NCBI GenBank assembly: GCA_035772405.1 | Contig: JAYKKM010000226.1 | Coordinates: 1,054,001-1,118,000 of the forward strand | Direction of reading: 5' to 3' | DNA from: Chrysogorgia sp. JL179-B06 | Taxonomy: Eukaryota > Cnidaria > Anthozoa > Scleralcyonacea > Chrysogorgiidae | Length of the DNA: 64,000 nt | Part shown: positions 1 to 11,517 of the stretch, piece after piece | Numbering within the stretch: the stretch's first letter is position 1 | Layout of the letters: every line of letters starts with the position of its first letter | The notes under the pieces: generated by a model | Databases searched by the model: none | Told to the model about the DNA's origin: nothing | What the model saw: the letters and a program-made list of their open reading frames with translations, nothing else | Program-made: the position numbers and the translations under genes

Positions 1-447
1 ATCAATCGGTAGCGGACACCGTTTGATTCAGTGCTCATAGCGTGGAAGGCACTAGATAGAATCAACCTTTTTGAAAGTAAAAGTTTATTCAATAGTACTC
101 GTGAAATAGCTTCAAGCATACATTCTTATTGTTTGTGGCGTTAAAATATATTTCTGATTCTAGATCGTGTGTTGAATTCATACGTCTTCAATCTCCTGGT
201 AATATAAATCGTGCGAATATATTTATAACATGAGTTCAAGACAACCATGCTTTCTTTATTTATTTTGGTCCTCAGGTTAGTCTATTCAGATATAGATAAA
301 TATGATAACAGCGTATAGATAGAGCACAGGGATAGAGTAATTCTACACCATTGACACTGCTGTTACTATTTTTATCGTCCAATGACAGGTCGGAGCAATT
401 CCTGCATTTAGCCGCATGTGCTTGTCTGAATATAGGTGTATAATATA

Positions 448-716
448 GGGTGATCACTAGAAAGTATACTTAAAAATCAGATTTCCAAGGAGACTGAAAA
501 CTAGTTGTTCCACGGTTAGTAGGAAGGTTAGTATTAGGGTGATGGTTAGTACAAGGGTTTGATTTTAGGTTAATATAAAGTTTGAAAAATAACTAATTTC
601 ACCCTAATATGAACCCTCATAAGCGTCTGCACGCAGGCTATCAAACAACTAGTTTTCAGTCTTTCTGCCAAAAACTTGTTTTAAGTATTCTTTCCGACCA
701 GTTTCTAGCAATCACC
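448..716. repeat. foldback MITE with internal GGTTAG-like stretch
   Basis: The two ends are imperfect inverted repeats: the left begins GGTGATCACTAGAAAGTATA and the right ends with its diverged complement around 690-716. A second inner arm, ACTGAAAACTAGTTGTT, recurs inverted near 641-662. The middle holds loose GGTTAGTA-type repeats. There is no coding capacity, so this is a non-autonomous DNA transposon. TATA on both sides may be the target duplication. Confidence 0.5.
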
Positions 717-842
717 ATTATATAGTGGGAGAAGATTTTGGGTGTATTAAAATATAAAATTTATATAATAAATATATAAAATTTCAACTATTGGAATATA
801 TACATTTTAAGACCACACAGCGACCAGACCATTTGTGAAAAA

Positions 843-1275
843 TGCAACATCAAGGCCTTCTGGCTGCAATTGAACACGTGACCCTGTGATGCTGGTGCAG
901 TGCTCTGACCACTGAGCTACGAAGGCCGTTGCCAAAAGCCTAGTCCTGTATATATATAGTGGTAGTAGTGCTGGGAGAAGATTTTGGGTATATTACAAGT
1001 AATATTAATATTTGGCATTTCAAACTACATGTTCCAACATTTCACTCGATTAAACTACATGTTCTAAGGATTTACAGTGAAGGAAAATTTCGAGTGTTTG
1101 ATTATATACATTTTGCAAAATCCTTAGAACATGTAGTTTAATAGCGTGAAATGTCAAATATTACTTGTAATATATCCAAGATCTTATCCTGGCATTACCA
1201 CCACTATATATACAGAACTTGTGACTAGGCTCTCAGCAACAACCTCCGTAGCTCAGTGGTCAGAGCACTGAGTTC
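843..1275 (-). repeat. tRNA-derived SINE head with attached foldback
   Basis: On the minus strand, 843-927 contains a box A-like TAGCTCAGTGGTCAGAGCAC and, further on, a box B-like GGGTCACGTGTTCAATTGC, the layout of an internal pol III promoter from a tRNA. A second box A-like copy, GTAGCTCAGTGGTCAGAGCA, is on the plus strand near 1249-1268. Between them (about 933-1245) is an inverted repeat with a palindromic centre. A diverged relative of the box B and tail segment sits at 55955-56020. It is not a tRNA gene: no cloverleaf closes. Confidence 0.5.
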
Positions 1276-1281
1276 CATTTT

Positions 1282-1440
1282 TTTGGCTGACGTTTCATAT
1301 AAATATCCCGAATTTAAAACATAGGGCCCGAAAAGCCTGCTTCGCAGGTTACCCTACACCTAATACATGCTTTATTTTAGAAATAATAGCTGATTTTAAT
1401 TTCACTACCGATAGTCTATCTACCCATTTTTTTGCAGCTG
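1282..1440 (+). repeat. MITE family T, copy 1
   Basis: It starts GGCTGACGTTTCATATAAAT and carries the family blocks ATGCTTTATTTTAGAAATAA and CTACCGATAGTCTA. The same blocks recur at 4684-4852, 13045-13235, 14144-14300 and 15130-15235 in either orientation. This copy is interrupted by a short insert around 1330-1355 and has lost its far end. Confidence 0.55.
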
Positions 1441-1943
1441 GTCCCAGTTTGGTTTTAAAATGTACATAATCCAACACTCGAAATTTTCCTTTACCGTAAA
1501 TCCTTAATGCATGTTCTAAGGATTACTTTATTATACAAAATGTTACATGTTTTAATCTTATAATTAACATAATTTAAACTAAACTATGTTTTTAACCTTT
1601 ATACAGTAATTAAGTCTTTCATCTCAAAAATGTTATTTTCCATTTTGGTCAGCCGATAAATATAGACACTGGCACTTAAATCCATTTTTCATAGTGATTA
1701 TTATTTTTATGTATGTATGTATTTAATTAAATATTTATATATAAATGAATAAAATACATATAATTATATTGGAATAAACATCATATAAATTGTCATAATA
1801 ATAGCTCTTTATTTCCATTTCAAAAACAAACATTTTGAATTACAGTACATTATTGCTTTTAAATACAATACATTTTAAAAAATCCATCTATCAATAGAAA
1901 TTGTATGTCAGATCTTCAAAGTTACAATAATGGCCTCTGTGAT

Positions 1944-2297
1944 GTGGTTAATGTTAAAGTGCCTATATCACTTGTGGGATCTTTACATATTTATAGTAAT
2001 TGGAACATTCTAAGAAGATTTGTACTATATCTTCTCAGGCGAAAATTTCATCTTCATGGACTTTTTTGCAGTTAAAGTTACCGGATATGACATCAAAGGA
2101 GGAATTGCAAATCAGTTTTCTTTTGTTTCTTGCTTCAAAAATTCCTCCTTTGATGTCATATCCGGTAACTTTAACTGCAAAAAAGTCCATGAAGATGAAA
2201 TTTTCGCCTGAGAAGATATATTACAAATCTTCTTAGAATGTTCCAATTACTATAAATATGTAAAGATCCCACAAGTGATATAGGCACTTTAACCACC
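1944..2297. repeat. long near-perfect palindrome (foldback element)
   Basis: Arms of about 165 bp run from GTGGTTAATGTTAAAGTGCC to the complementary GGCACTTTAACCACC, with a centre near 2122. The arms differ by a six-base indel near the ends and a few substitutions. Open frames here are artefacts of the palindrome, since the same peptide appears from both arms. It is probably a young non-autonomous foldback transposon. Confidence 0.7.
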
Positions 2298-2523
2298 ATA
2301 TAGCTGCTGTTTTTACAAGAAAAATGTATATATTTACACAGAACACAATATTGACAATAATAATTCTTACAATTTTTAGTAGCATTTTACAGTATATACA
2401 TCCTTGTCTAGTACAGGTATTTGAACTGCTGTATATGTCAGTCAGTTATTTTTGTGATTGTATATATTGTAAACATCTAGCACTAAGGGATGTAATTACA
2501 AAGTTGATATCCTTATAGATACT

Positions 2524-2846
2524 CAGGGCCGTCGCGAAGGGGATTGAGCAGCGTGTGCTATAACCCGGGCGAGGATTAGCAATGCTCATCTTGTTGGTCA
2601 GCAGTCACAGCAATTGGATAACATCGAGGTGGGAGGGTTAGGAAGACACTTAAGGTGGGGGGGGTTATGGTTAGAAAACTGATTAGGTGGGGGGTTAGAA
2701 TCTAAGTTGTTTTGGGGTTAGCGGTTATTTTGCAAACCCCACAAAATTTTCATTTGCCGACAAATCCTTTATTTGCCGACAGCAGTAGTTTTGCTGGGGG
2801 TGTCACACAACCACCGAACCCCCCCCCCCCCCTCGTAACGGTCCTG
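2524..2846. repeat. hAT-type MITE with 8-bp target duplication
   Basis: The ends CAGGGCCGT... and ...ACGGTCCTG are inverted and are flanked by an exact 8-bp direct repeat TAGATACT (2516-2523 and 2847-2854). CAG/CTG ends with an 8-bp duplication are the hallmark of hAT transposons. The interior has G-rich and poly-C runs and no transposase. Confidence 0.8.
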
Positions 2847-2913
2847 TAGATACTGTATGGTAGTTCAATTTTAAATTAATGACCAACTCCATGACAATTG
2901 AAGAATTGTCACC

Positions 2914-5900
2914 TTAAATCCACGAAGAAGAAGATTCTGTTATATCAGAGTCACCATTTGTGTTTGCCATCTCAACCTTCAGAAGAAAGAAATTAAGAAA
3001 GCAATCTCTAAAATATAATTTCGTTTTGGATATACCTAAATATGCAATAATAATGATAACACAGATCATATTGCACAGTGAAAGCATATAAAACTAATGG
3101 TAAGAAAATAAATGTCCATGTGTATGCAGCAACATAAAAGGGACAATGAAAGGGGGTTGTCACTGCATCTAATGTCCCTGATTCCTAGCTAGCTCAGAAT
3201 GATTTACTCCATGATTGTGCTATAAAAATTTAAATAGAACACTAATACTAATTTTATTGACCTCTTGCCCACCAGCTAACATCGCTGCTAATGTTCCAGG
3301 GCTTGTACTCTCGTATTCATCTGTCTCATCATCAAGTTCTCCCCCAGATTCTTCATCTTCAATATCATCATCCATTTCTCCTTCATCTCCATTAGCAGCC
3401 TGACAATTTAAAATATATCATAAGTATCATACAGTATGATTCTGAGCCTGTATCCCATGTACAGTAGTATGTGGAAACTGAGCTGCAGGAGATATTACCA
3501 TGGGAAACAACCCTTGTTACATTTGCTGTGGTGCATGGTTTCAACCTAGCACCCCCGAAGAAAGAAGAGTGGTAAAATGCCAATATTTATAATTTCAAGA
3601 GCTTTTTAAAATCAGAGTTTATTGCAAACTGAATTTTTCATTGCATATACATTTTCAACAATATTCAACAATATTCCATGTTAAACTTATGGGTGATATA
3701 AGCAATTATAGGAAAGCAAATATGTGCACCACAAACAAAACAATGACAAACTTAATTTTCATTTCATATACACTTTAAGTAGCAGCCTATTTTGGTCAAG
3801 AACAAACTGACCATTTGCAACTAATTTAAGTTGTGGCTTACAATAGCTGAGGGTTATTTTCTCCCATATATAAATGACCCTAATGAGTGGATGGGCTACT
3901 AAGGAGCTTCCAAATAATTCTAATTGAATGCTAACCTCAGAGGCTTCTTTTGTTTCTCCAATAGAAATCAAATCATAACCTTTATCAGCAATTTCTTTCA
4001 TCTGCAAACAGATCAGTATCAATGACAGTGCTGTATGGCAATGGTTCTTATATAACTAGAGATTAAAAAATTCCTCAAAAAGTTACCCTTTACACCACAA
4101 GCATGGTGGTTTGGACTTATTTTAATTCACCTTAATTTAATTGTTAAGGAAATGTTATGGTGTGGGAGGGAAGGGGTATAGTTGATGAATTGTACACATT
4201 TAGCATGTAAACATTGACAAGGGGTATAAAAAATAAATTTTTGACATATAATGCACTAGTCAATTGCAACCATGCCCTCCTAGAACATGCATTGGACTCA
4301 GTTAGAGTTGAAAAAATGTTTGGTATGTTACTATGTTTGCTTACTATTTAATATGTATATACTATACAGGATTAATACTCAATGTTGTGAATGTACAAAT
4401 AGCGATAACACACTGAAACGGTGCTTTAATCCTTAATAATTATATAATAATATCTAATGCATTGGATTTTTTAGGTAAAGCATGAGGTGATAGCTGAGTG
4501 TTTTATACCTGATAAAACACTGCTGCTAGTGTTTTGAATGGCTAGAAAAATGACTGCATCTAAATAACCATGTTTACATCTATTTCTGTGATTCAATCCA
4601 TTTTCGCCGAAAAATTGAAGCAAAAATTCATGTGAATCAGGCAGAATCTTTATCACCATAATATAAATACACAATGCTCAGGATTTTCGGGTGAAGTTTC
4701 ATATAAATCCCGAAATGACGTCACATAGACTATCGGTAGTAAAATTCGAAATTAAAAGCAGCCGTTATTTCTAAAATAAAGCATTGGGTTATGTTGGGGT
4801 TAGGACTATGTTTTAAATTCGGGATATTTATATGAAACGTCAGCCGGATTTTCCTTTGTGTTTTCCTCATAAATTATTAAGAATTCATGAGGAAAAGACA
4901 AAGGAAATTAGTACCATGTTGGAGGTTTTATATCTTATAAAATTTCATCCTAATTTTATTTACATAGATTTAGCTTCCATTTTCTCGGCTTTGACAACGT
5001 TAATTTACAAAATTAATTTGCCAATGAATGTATCAAATGCTCGCTCAACCACCACATCGGCTCCAGGGGTGGTGGGTGCTATATGCTTAATGCTATTTGT
5101 TACCCATGTAAAAATATATATATAGACACATTTGTTTGAAGCTGATCTATGTGTTATATTTACTTTTTTATGTTTGTCTCCAAAAGAGGTCCTTAAAGCG
5201 AAGTATGGTTCCGACAGAGTAAATAAAAATCATCAAATGATCATTGATGCATGTAATCAAAAGTGCAGAGATATTCACCGAAAACAAAAAGTGTCAAGCA
5301 ATACAGTTACTAAAGTGGAATAATAGACAAACTTTTGAATCTCTTTATCATTATGTTTTGTTTTGTATTGATTAGTTTAAAGGGCAACTAAACCTTTTTC
5401 AGCAATATATTCCTCCAGAAGAGTTACCTATCATCTAACCTCAAATCACCTTATTGTTTCTTACTGGTATGACATCACAATTGTCTATAGTAACCAAGTC
5501 TTTCTTTGAATGAATAGCAGAACCAAATGACCAATTTAAATTATTTAATCTACCGCTATCAGAATCTAAAATAACTTGATCTTGCCAGGATCTTGGCAAG
5601 ATAATACAAGATCTTGCAGGATCTTGGCAAGATCTTGCAGGATCTTGGCAAGATCTTGCAGGATCTTGGCAAGATCTTGCAGGATCTTGCAGGATCTTGG
5701 CATGATCTTGCATGATTAATACAAGATCTTGGCAAGATCTCAGGCCTTGTAATCTGAGGCGATCGAGATCGATCGATCGCCTCCGCACTCCCCTTGGCCA
5801 ATGTTCTATCTCGATTAATCGATCGCCTGAAATAAGATGATTAGGTTGCAAAATACTGTGGTTTTATGCTTTATTTTTTGAAAATGTTGTCCCCAAATTC

Positions 5901-7953
5901 GGCGAAACAGCGTGGTTAATATTCGGCGAAACAGCGTGGCTACAGCAGCGCTCAGATACCGGAACTTAGGCCTGCGATCAGGCTGTTCTGCGTTCAGGCA
6001 TTCCTCACTTCAGGTGCACGTGTTGTTGTTTTCATAGTCGTTCAATGGCTGGGAAAAACCCGAAAAAGGTTGAACTGCGTACATTCAAAAATTGGCAAAA
6101 TTATCGAGACTGCCTTGACATCATACATGAACAAAAAGAGATCCAAAAAAATTACGAAGGCTAGAGATGAATCAGATCATGATATTGATGAACCATTAGA
6201 AAAGGTCCAAGTTTTAGATCCATCTGTCCTTGATGATTATGACACAGACAGTGACACTGATAGTAGTACTAGTTCCATCAGTGAATGTGATGTTTATGTT
6301 ACAGATGATGATCAGGAACTTGTTGACTCTATGACTATTGATTCTGACAATTAGAACACAGATAACTTGAGTACTAATAACTATAGTATTTACTTTAACT
6401 TTAAATACTTAAGCACATTTAATATATTAATTAATAAATAATTACTATTAATATAAAAATAGCCATGTTAAACTGAACTTGATATCATATGATATTGATT
6501 AATATCATGTATAAGTATTGATTTTAACTTTAAAATTTAAATGCTTATGCACATTTACATGTACTAATTACTAGCCATGTTATTGTTTGGCATTGTATTT
6601 GTTGTGTTTCACAATGTATATATATATTATAATTATATTATATATTATATTGTTCTGTAGTTCAATAAAATTGTTAACGTTTGGTTTAAATCTTTTCAGG
6701 CATTAATTTGGGTTACACATTCGTCGTTGTCGTTTATGACCGTATACTATATTTTGACTTTTAACCCAGGTGCTCAATCAAGCACCTGGCTCAGTTCAGG
6801 TGCTTGATTGATCAATCTCCTCTGTTTTTTTCATCACAAGGCCTGAGATCTTGGTAAGATCTTGGTAAGATCTTGGCAAGATCTTGGTAAGATCTTGCCA
6901 AGATTGTCAACCTGGGTTAAAACTGATCCTTCAATTCCATAGGCCTTACTAATGATCTAGAGACCTGTATTTGTTCATACAAATGGAACCATCACTCATC
7001 AGAGTGACTAAACAACCTCGTACCCAGGGTCTTACCTCCGCTCCCCCGACCGCCCACCCCGGTGAGTGATTAAAGAGCTCAAGCCTGCCAAAAACAAACA
7101 TGCAATACTTCATGTTCAGTGTTTGTATAATGCCATGTAAACAAACATGTATACAGATACATGGAGAACGGACTTGACAGCACCTTTCACATACAAGGTG
7201 GATACATGTCTGACACCGTACCACATAAGCTAAATGTTCCTGGTCCAACATCACTATATAAACATATAAACTCAATTGCAACAACATAATCCCAAATAAC
7301 CCTAAATCCTAACCCTTAATATCCCTAAATAATAACCTTAAATATCCCTACAAATAGTTGGACCTGTATCCATTTTGACAGCAGACTAAACAGAAAGCAA
7401 AATAAAATTGTCGGCTACTGCCGGCTATATCTAGTCACTTAATATTTTATATAAGGAGGGCATATTTTACATAGCCGACACTGGACCGCATAGGCTAAAT
7501 CCATTCCTCCCGGTACAACATCACTATATAAACATAAACGCAATTGCAACAACATAACCCTAACAAATCCTAACCTAAATATCCCTAAGAATATGCAATA
7601 TGTTGTTGGTATAATTTTATCAAAATTAAAACTTTGAAATGAGTGATATGCATCTAAATTTATATCAATAATTATACAATAACAGTAGGAGTATATGTTT
7701 AAAAATGTTTCATTTGCAAGCTAAAAAACTTAAAATGAGAAATGAATTGTTACCCTTTCTTCCCTTGGCTAGTGTTGAAAATACCTATTCTAGACTGAAA
7801 CTAGTTTTAAATAATCTATGATACCAGCAGTTTGTATTCTTCTTCTTCTTGTGTTAGTAAAGCATCATCATCAAATCTTTCATCAAGAGAAAACCAGCTA
7901 TTTTCTGACAACCTTGGTAAAGGATCAACAAAATTTGTTGTTTGAAATGCCAT
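2914..7953 (-). CDS. small acidic protein, unrecognised, five exons
   Basis: I do not recognise the family. Read on the minus strand, five segments with acceptor and donor signals join in phase 0: 7825-7953 (ATG, begins MAFQTTNF, 43 codons), 4509-4541 (11 codons), 3936-4001 (22 codons, begins MKEIADKGYD), 3262-3399 (46 codons, strongly acidic with DEEE-type runs, ending MLAGGQE) and 2914-2976 (20 codons and TAA, ending SSSSWI). The product would be about 142 aa, with an acidic tail and no membrane segment or signal peptide. All introns being phase 0 and every exon staying open supports a real gene. An exon in the long first intron (4542-7824) may have been missed. That intron holds a MITE and an inverted-repeat element. 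The 5' end at 7953 is preceded by unique sequence that could be its promoter. Confidence 0.5.
4684..4852 (+). repeat. MITE family T, complete copy
   Basis: The left end GGGTGAAGTTTCATATAAAT and right end ATTTATATGAAACGTCAGCC form an imperfect terminal inverted repeat. The interior has ACTATCGGTAGTAAAATTCG, TTATTTCTAAAATAAAGCAT and a GGGTTA-rich stretch. It is inside intron 1 of the minus-strand gene 2914-7953 and is the best guide to the full-length family (about 165 bp). Confidence 0.6.
5574..6906. repeat. inverted-repeat element with AAGATCTTGGC minisatellites at both ends
   Basis: The left block (5574-5740) is a minisatellite of GCAGGATCTTGGCAAGATCT units. It runs into CAGGCCTTGTAAT and a run of GATCGATCG palindromes. 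The right block (6834-6906) has the same features inverted: ACAAGGCCTGAGATCTTGG followed by repeated AAGATCTTGGTAAG. The 1.1 kb between has a small acidic open frame (6127-6354), a poly(A) signal AATAAA near 6664 and AT-rich sequence. This looks like a transposon with subterminal minisatellites, but I cannot assign a superfamily. Confidence 0.45.
6127..6354 (+). CDS. short acidic open frame inside the inverted-repeat element
   Basis: 75 codons from ATG, with a basic start (KKRSKK) and an acidic, Ser/Asp-rich remainder (DYDTDSDTDSSTSS). An overlapping frame from 6044 starts MAGKNPKKVELRTF and closes after 39 codons, so a longer gene may have been frameshifted. An AATAAA lies about 300 bases downstream. 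No known domain is seen. It could be the remnant of the N-terminus of a transposon protein. Confidence 0.25.
   Translation: MNKKRSKKITKARDESDHDIDEPLEKVQVLDPSVLDDYDTDSDTDSSTSSISECDVYVTDDDQELVDSMTIDSDN
7170..7640. repeat. two copies of a MITE family with AACATCACTATATAAACA
   Basis: The segments 7195-7290 and 7480-7570 share GACAC..C..ACC.CATA.GCTAAAT, AACATCACTATATAAACA, CAATTGCAACAACATAA and then CCCTAA-like repeats. The same blocks recur at 46845-46885 and 47185-47275. No coding capacity. The trailing CCCTAA/AATATCCC repeats resemble degenerate telomere-like arrays. Confidence 0.45.
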
Positions 7954-8502
7954 ATTGTGATATTGAAATTCCCGGCGTTCGGGTGACATCGATATGTTTG
8001 GTCAGCGGTCAACTTCCTTTTGCTTCGTAATTCGTTCGTTCGTCGCAGGGTATGCATTGTTTTAACAGTACGACACACATTAAAATAATTGTAAAATTTT
8101 TTAGAAGTGGATTGAAAAACAGGATGGGGTTAGGATTGGTGTTATGTTGGGGCAGGCCCGGAGCTACGGGACCCCACCAAAAATCTTGATACGAGTTTCA
8201 GTCGGCAGAAGTTATATTTTAGTCTGCAGAAGTTATATTTTTATAGACGTGTTCGATTTAAGACATTTAACACGGACAAGTAGAATCAAAACTACCAAAT
8301 TTAAGACTCACAAATCTATGTTGATATTATAATATGTTGATATTAAATGTTTTGTTTATATGTAAATGTGAAGAACGCCAATCATGTTTCATCATGTTTT
8401 CATTTCGTATTGAGAGTGCGTTATTAACGTTGGACTAATTAACCATTTCACCAGCTGACCAGGGTCATTTTAGTAGGGAAACAACGGAAAGACAATATTT
8501 TG

Positions 8503-8575
8503 CAGTGGCGGATCCACGCACGCGGCGCGGCAATTTTCCATTTCGTAAACGGTCGTTACCATCCCGAAGGGTCGT
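8503..8575 (+). repeat. left end of an hAT-type element
   Basis: It starts CAGTGGCGGATCCACGC and continues into GGCAATTTTCCATTTCGTAA and CGGTCGTTACCATCCCGAAG. The inner part recurs inverted at 11518-11580, and an inverted terminal motif TGGATCCGCTACTG ends at 12055. No matching 8-bp duplication was found, so the two ends may belong to different copies. Confidence 0.4.
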
Positions 8576-9089
8576 GAAATTCAAGATATGTAAATATTTA
8601 GAATTTGGTATACAGGAGAAGAGCGTTCATGCAGAAGAAATTATACATGACAAACTGTCAATCCTGGACCAGTAAATTATATTTTGTGATCGATAGTCAC
8701 AACGTATATGTAGATACTTTCCAAAAGGCAAACGACGTTATTCGCGATTTCGAAATATCAATCGCAACAACGTATGCTTGCGAGGTCAGTCAAAATATAT
8801 TTGTCTGACAAAATATATTTGTCGACCGACAACTATATATTTGTCGACTGAAACTATCATATGCGCATTACATATGTCATATATATATTACGTAATATGT
8901 AAGAGATAAAGCCCGAGAAGGAGGGCTTTATGTTATATGAAGACCCGAGGGCTTTATATAGCATAAAGCCCGACGTTCGAGGGCTAAATCTGACTTATTT
9001 CACGAGTGAGGAGGTTTTCCAACAAAATTTTGTCCATTTTATCCACCTTGTACAAAGATTTCCCTTAGTTTTTCCTTCATTTCTTATTG

Positions 9090-9655
9090 CTGCCCCCTAT
9101 ACTCCATATATTACGGGTGTGTAAACACTATGGTTATACCAAGGAAGACCTAAATTTGCTTTTTAACAGTCTGGTTCTGTCCATTTTCTATTTCGGAGTT
9201 GAAGTCTGGGGTAGTGCTTATGACTCGAAGTATTTGAGCCAGATTGATAGCTTTCTTCGCCGAGCTTATAGATTTGGTTATATCTCTGACCTTATTACTA
9301 TAAAAGAAATGATAGATGATAGAGACCGTAAGATGTGGAAAATGATTACAGCAAACCCATGTAACCCACTAAATGACTTATTGCCATGCAAGAGAACTCG
9401 TATACTGAGAGAACGAGGCCATGACTATATACTTCCTAAAGTAAGAACTGATCGCTTTAAACGAACGTTTATTAATAGATGCCTCTTCAACTTTATTTAA
9501 TATAATATTAATTATTCTTGTTTATACATATACATATATATATATAAATATTTATATATATTAACTTACTTATTTCTGTAAAACTATCACGTTTGTTGAT
9601 GGTTCCCTTGTTGATTGAGGATTAATAAAGACTACTACTACTACTACTGTGTCTC
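9090..9655 (+). mobile_element. 5'-truncated LINE: C-terminus of reverse-transcriptase ORF and 3' tail
   Basis: The open frame (about 9118-9500) reads YGYTKEDLNLLFNSLVLSIF, then FGVEVWGSAYDSKYLSQID and, near the end, DRFKRTFINRCLFNF. These are the region downstream of the polymerase motifs in jockey/CR1-type non-LTR retrotransposon proteins. The stop is followed by a short AT-rich UTR with AATAAAG and a terminal (ACT)n simple repeat at 9632-9650, the usual LINE 3' end. The polymerase catalytic domain is absent, so this is a dead 5'-truncated insertion nested between the hAT-type ends at 8503 and 12055. Confidence 0.7.
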
Positions 9656-11039
9656 GTGTCCAGACCTCTTCGCCGAACTATGTAAAGCCGACAGAATCGA
9701 GATCTTTGGGTGGATGGGGACCAGTTTATGACGTTTTGTGACGTAAAGTTTTGTGACGTTCAATTGACAAAAACGCTAACATACTCCAAAGTTTCTTCGG
9801 GTATTTACGGAAGTCCGGAATAATATGTTCGATTCTTACGAACGCGACCAATGTGGCCGGCAAGCCATGTTATTTTTCTGAAGATTGAACGCATGGTTAC
9901 TTCTGTCTTTGCACTGTCTTTGACTTGATCGATCTTCTCTGCCACATGGTTAGTGCATGTAATGTCAAAATTCAATGTTACCATTTTAACGCCATGTCGC
10001 CATACGTCTAATTCGAACAACATTTACTTGAAACGAGCAAGCCTCGCGACTATAGTTCCATTCAAGCGACACGTTTGCCAAATTTCGGCAGTTCATAAGC
10101 AAGCGAAAACAGACAAAACAGCGGAGACTGGGAAGTTCGTATGTCACGCCGAAGATCTTCGGCGTAGAATTTCTTACGCCAAGGTTTGCGTAAAACTAAT
10201 CAAGTTTTCGGTGAAAATGACTGTCAACTGACTCGGCTAAATATAAAGTCAACTGTCTGTGAGAATGAGAACTACAAGTCTATAAATGTGATTATGTGAG
10301 AGTCTGAGACTCTGTGCAGCCGCTCAAATACGTTCAAATCGGTCTGACTCTGATTGGCGGACAATATTCAATAAGAATCAGAGATTGAAGAGTGGAGACA
10401 TGCGTTTCAAAGGAGTCCACTCAAAGCCCAAAGGTGTTGAGAAAAGGTGGCAATCTGTTTATTTGCCAGCACTGAACAAACCCTTAAATAGCAAATTAAA
10501 TGCAATTTCATCAACTAAATAGCCTTATAGCGGCACGCAGTGCGTCTGACTTTGGTTTTGCGTTTTCACTTCCAGACCCCCTGACTGGCGCAAACGTTTT
10601 GGAGGGAAATTGTACAACCCCCTGACTGGCGTATGAAATTTTGAGGCCTTAGCGTTGGCGTAAATCTTCGGCGGACTAAATACGAACTTTCCAAATAACT
10701 GGTTATTCTTACCGTGAATCAAATAGAACATGCGCAGTTTTCCATAGTTTCCCTAGTAAGTGCCTCCCCGTGCCCTCCGGAAAGTGCGTCCACAATTGAA
10801 CGCACGTTCACGCTTTATTTAGGGAACTTTGTAAACCATCGGGATACCCGCTTATGGAGGCAGCATTTTCCTTGCGATAGTAACTTCTAGTCTAATTAGT
10901 ATTCATGGTCTTTATGCTAGATAAAGCCCGCGGTACATCAAAGAAAACCGACTCAATCGTGTAATAAATAACCATAAATGTAGTTAAGCATTCCTGCATT
11001 TGCCATAGAACATATCACTTACTTAGTAGTCATAGATGA

Positions 11040-11290
11040 TTTTCAATTAATAGGTGCTAAAACGTGTTGTGCTGCGTAGGCAGTGTAGAAATACAAATCA
11101 AAATGTATAAAAAGGTTGGTGTGCTGCCGTAATAGCGTGTAAGTAGTCTAACGTTTCGAGCGAAAGCCCTTCGTCAGAGAGTGAAACATAAAGTGAAATA
11201 ATCACTCAGTCTCAGTTGTTATTTCACTTTACGTTTCACTCTTTGACGAAGGGCTGCTCGAAACGTTAGACAATTAAACTCACACACTAT
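11040..11290 (+). repeat. foldback repeat with Penelope-like/hammerhead-like motif
   Basis: It contains CTAACGTTTCGAGCGAAAGC then CCTTCGTCAGAG and, after a short spacer, the same segment inverted. On the minus strand this reads CTGACGA, a short GGGC/GCTC stem, then GAAAC, resembling a hammerhead core. The block from AAACGTGTTGTGCTGCG to the motif is repeated at 59985-60195, and a worn copy lies at 21690-21850. Confidence 0.4.
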
Positions 11291-11517
11291 TTCATATCTC
11301 CTTTCATATCTTTCATATTTCATATAGCTCCAAATCTGCCTCTTGGTTGTTTCGGGTTTGTTTAAATTTGTTTTTTTCAAAGAACTCGCCATACTAAATG
11401 TTTGTTCGCTTTTTAGATTGAAATATTATGAAAGAACACGAGGAGCCGCGAAATAAAGTGTGCGGGAACCTTCACTCCGCTTACCCAACATTCTATGAGA
11501 GCTGGGATGGTAACGAC

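Noticed and set aside
843..935. tRNA gene
   Set aside because: Box A- and box B-like words are present but no cloverleaf or anticodon arm closes; it is SINE-derived.
2000..2236. 78- and 63-residue open frames
   Set aside because: They lie within the 350-bp palindrome and encode near-mirror peptides; not genes.
5441..5851. 136-residue repetitive minus-strand protein (DPARSCQ repeats)
   Set aside because: It is a direct translation of the AAGATCTTGGC minisatellite and appears in two frames; repeat artefact.
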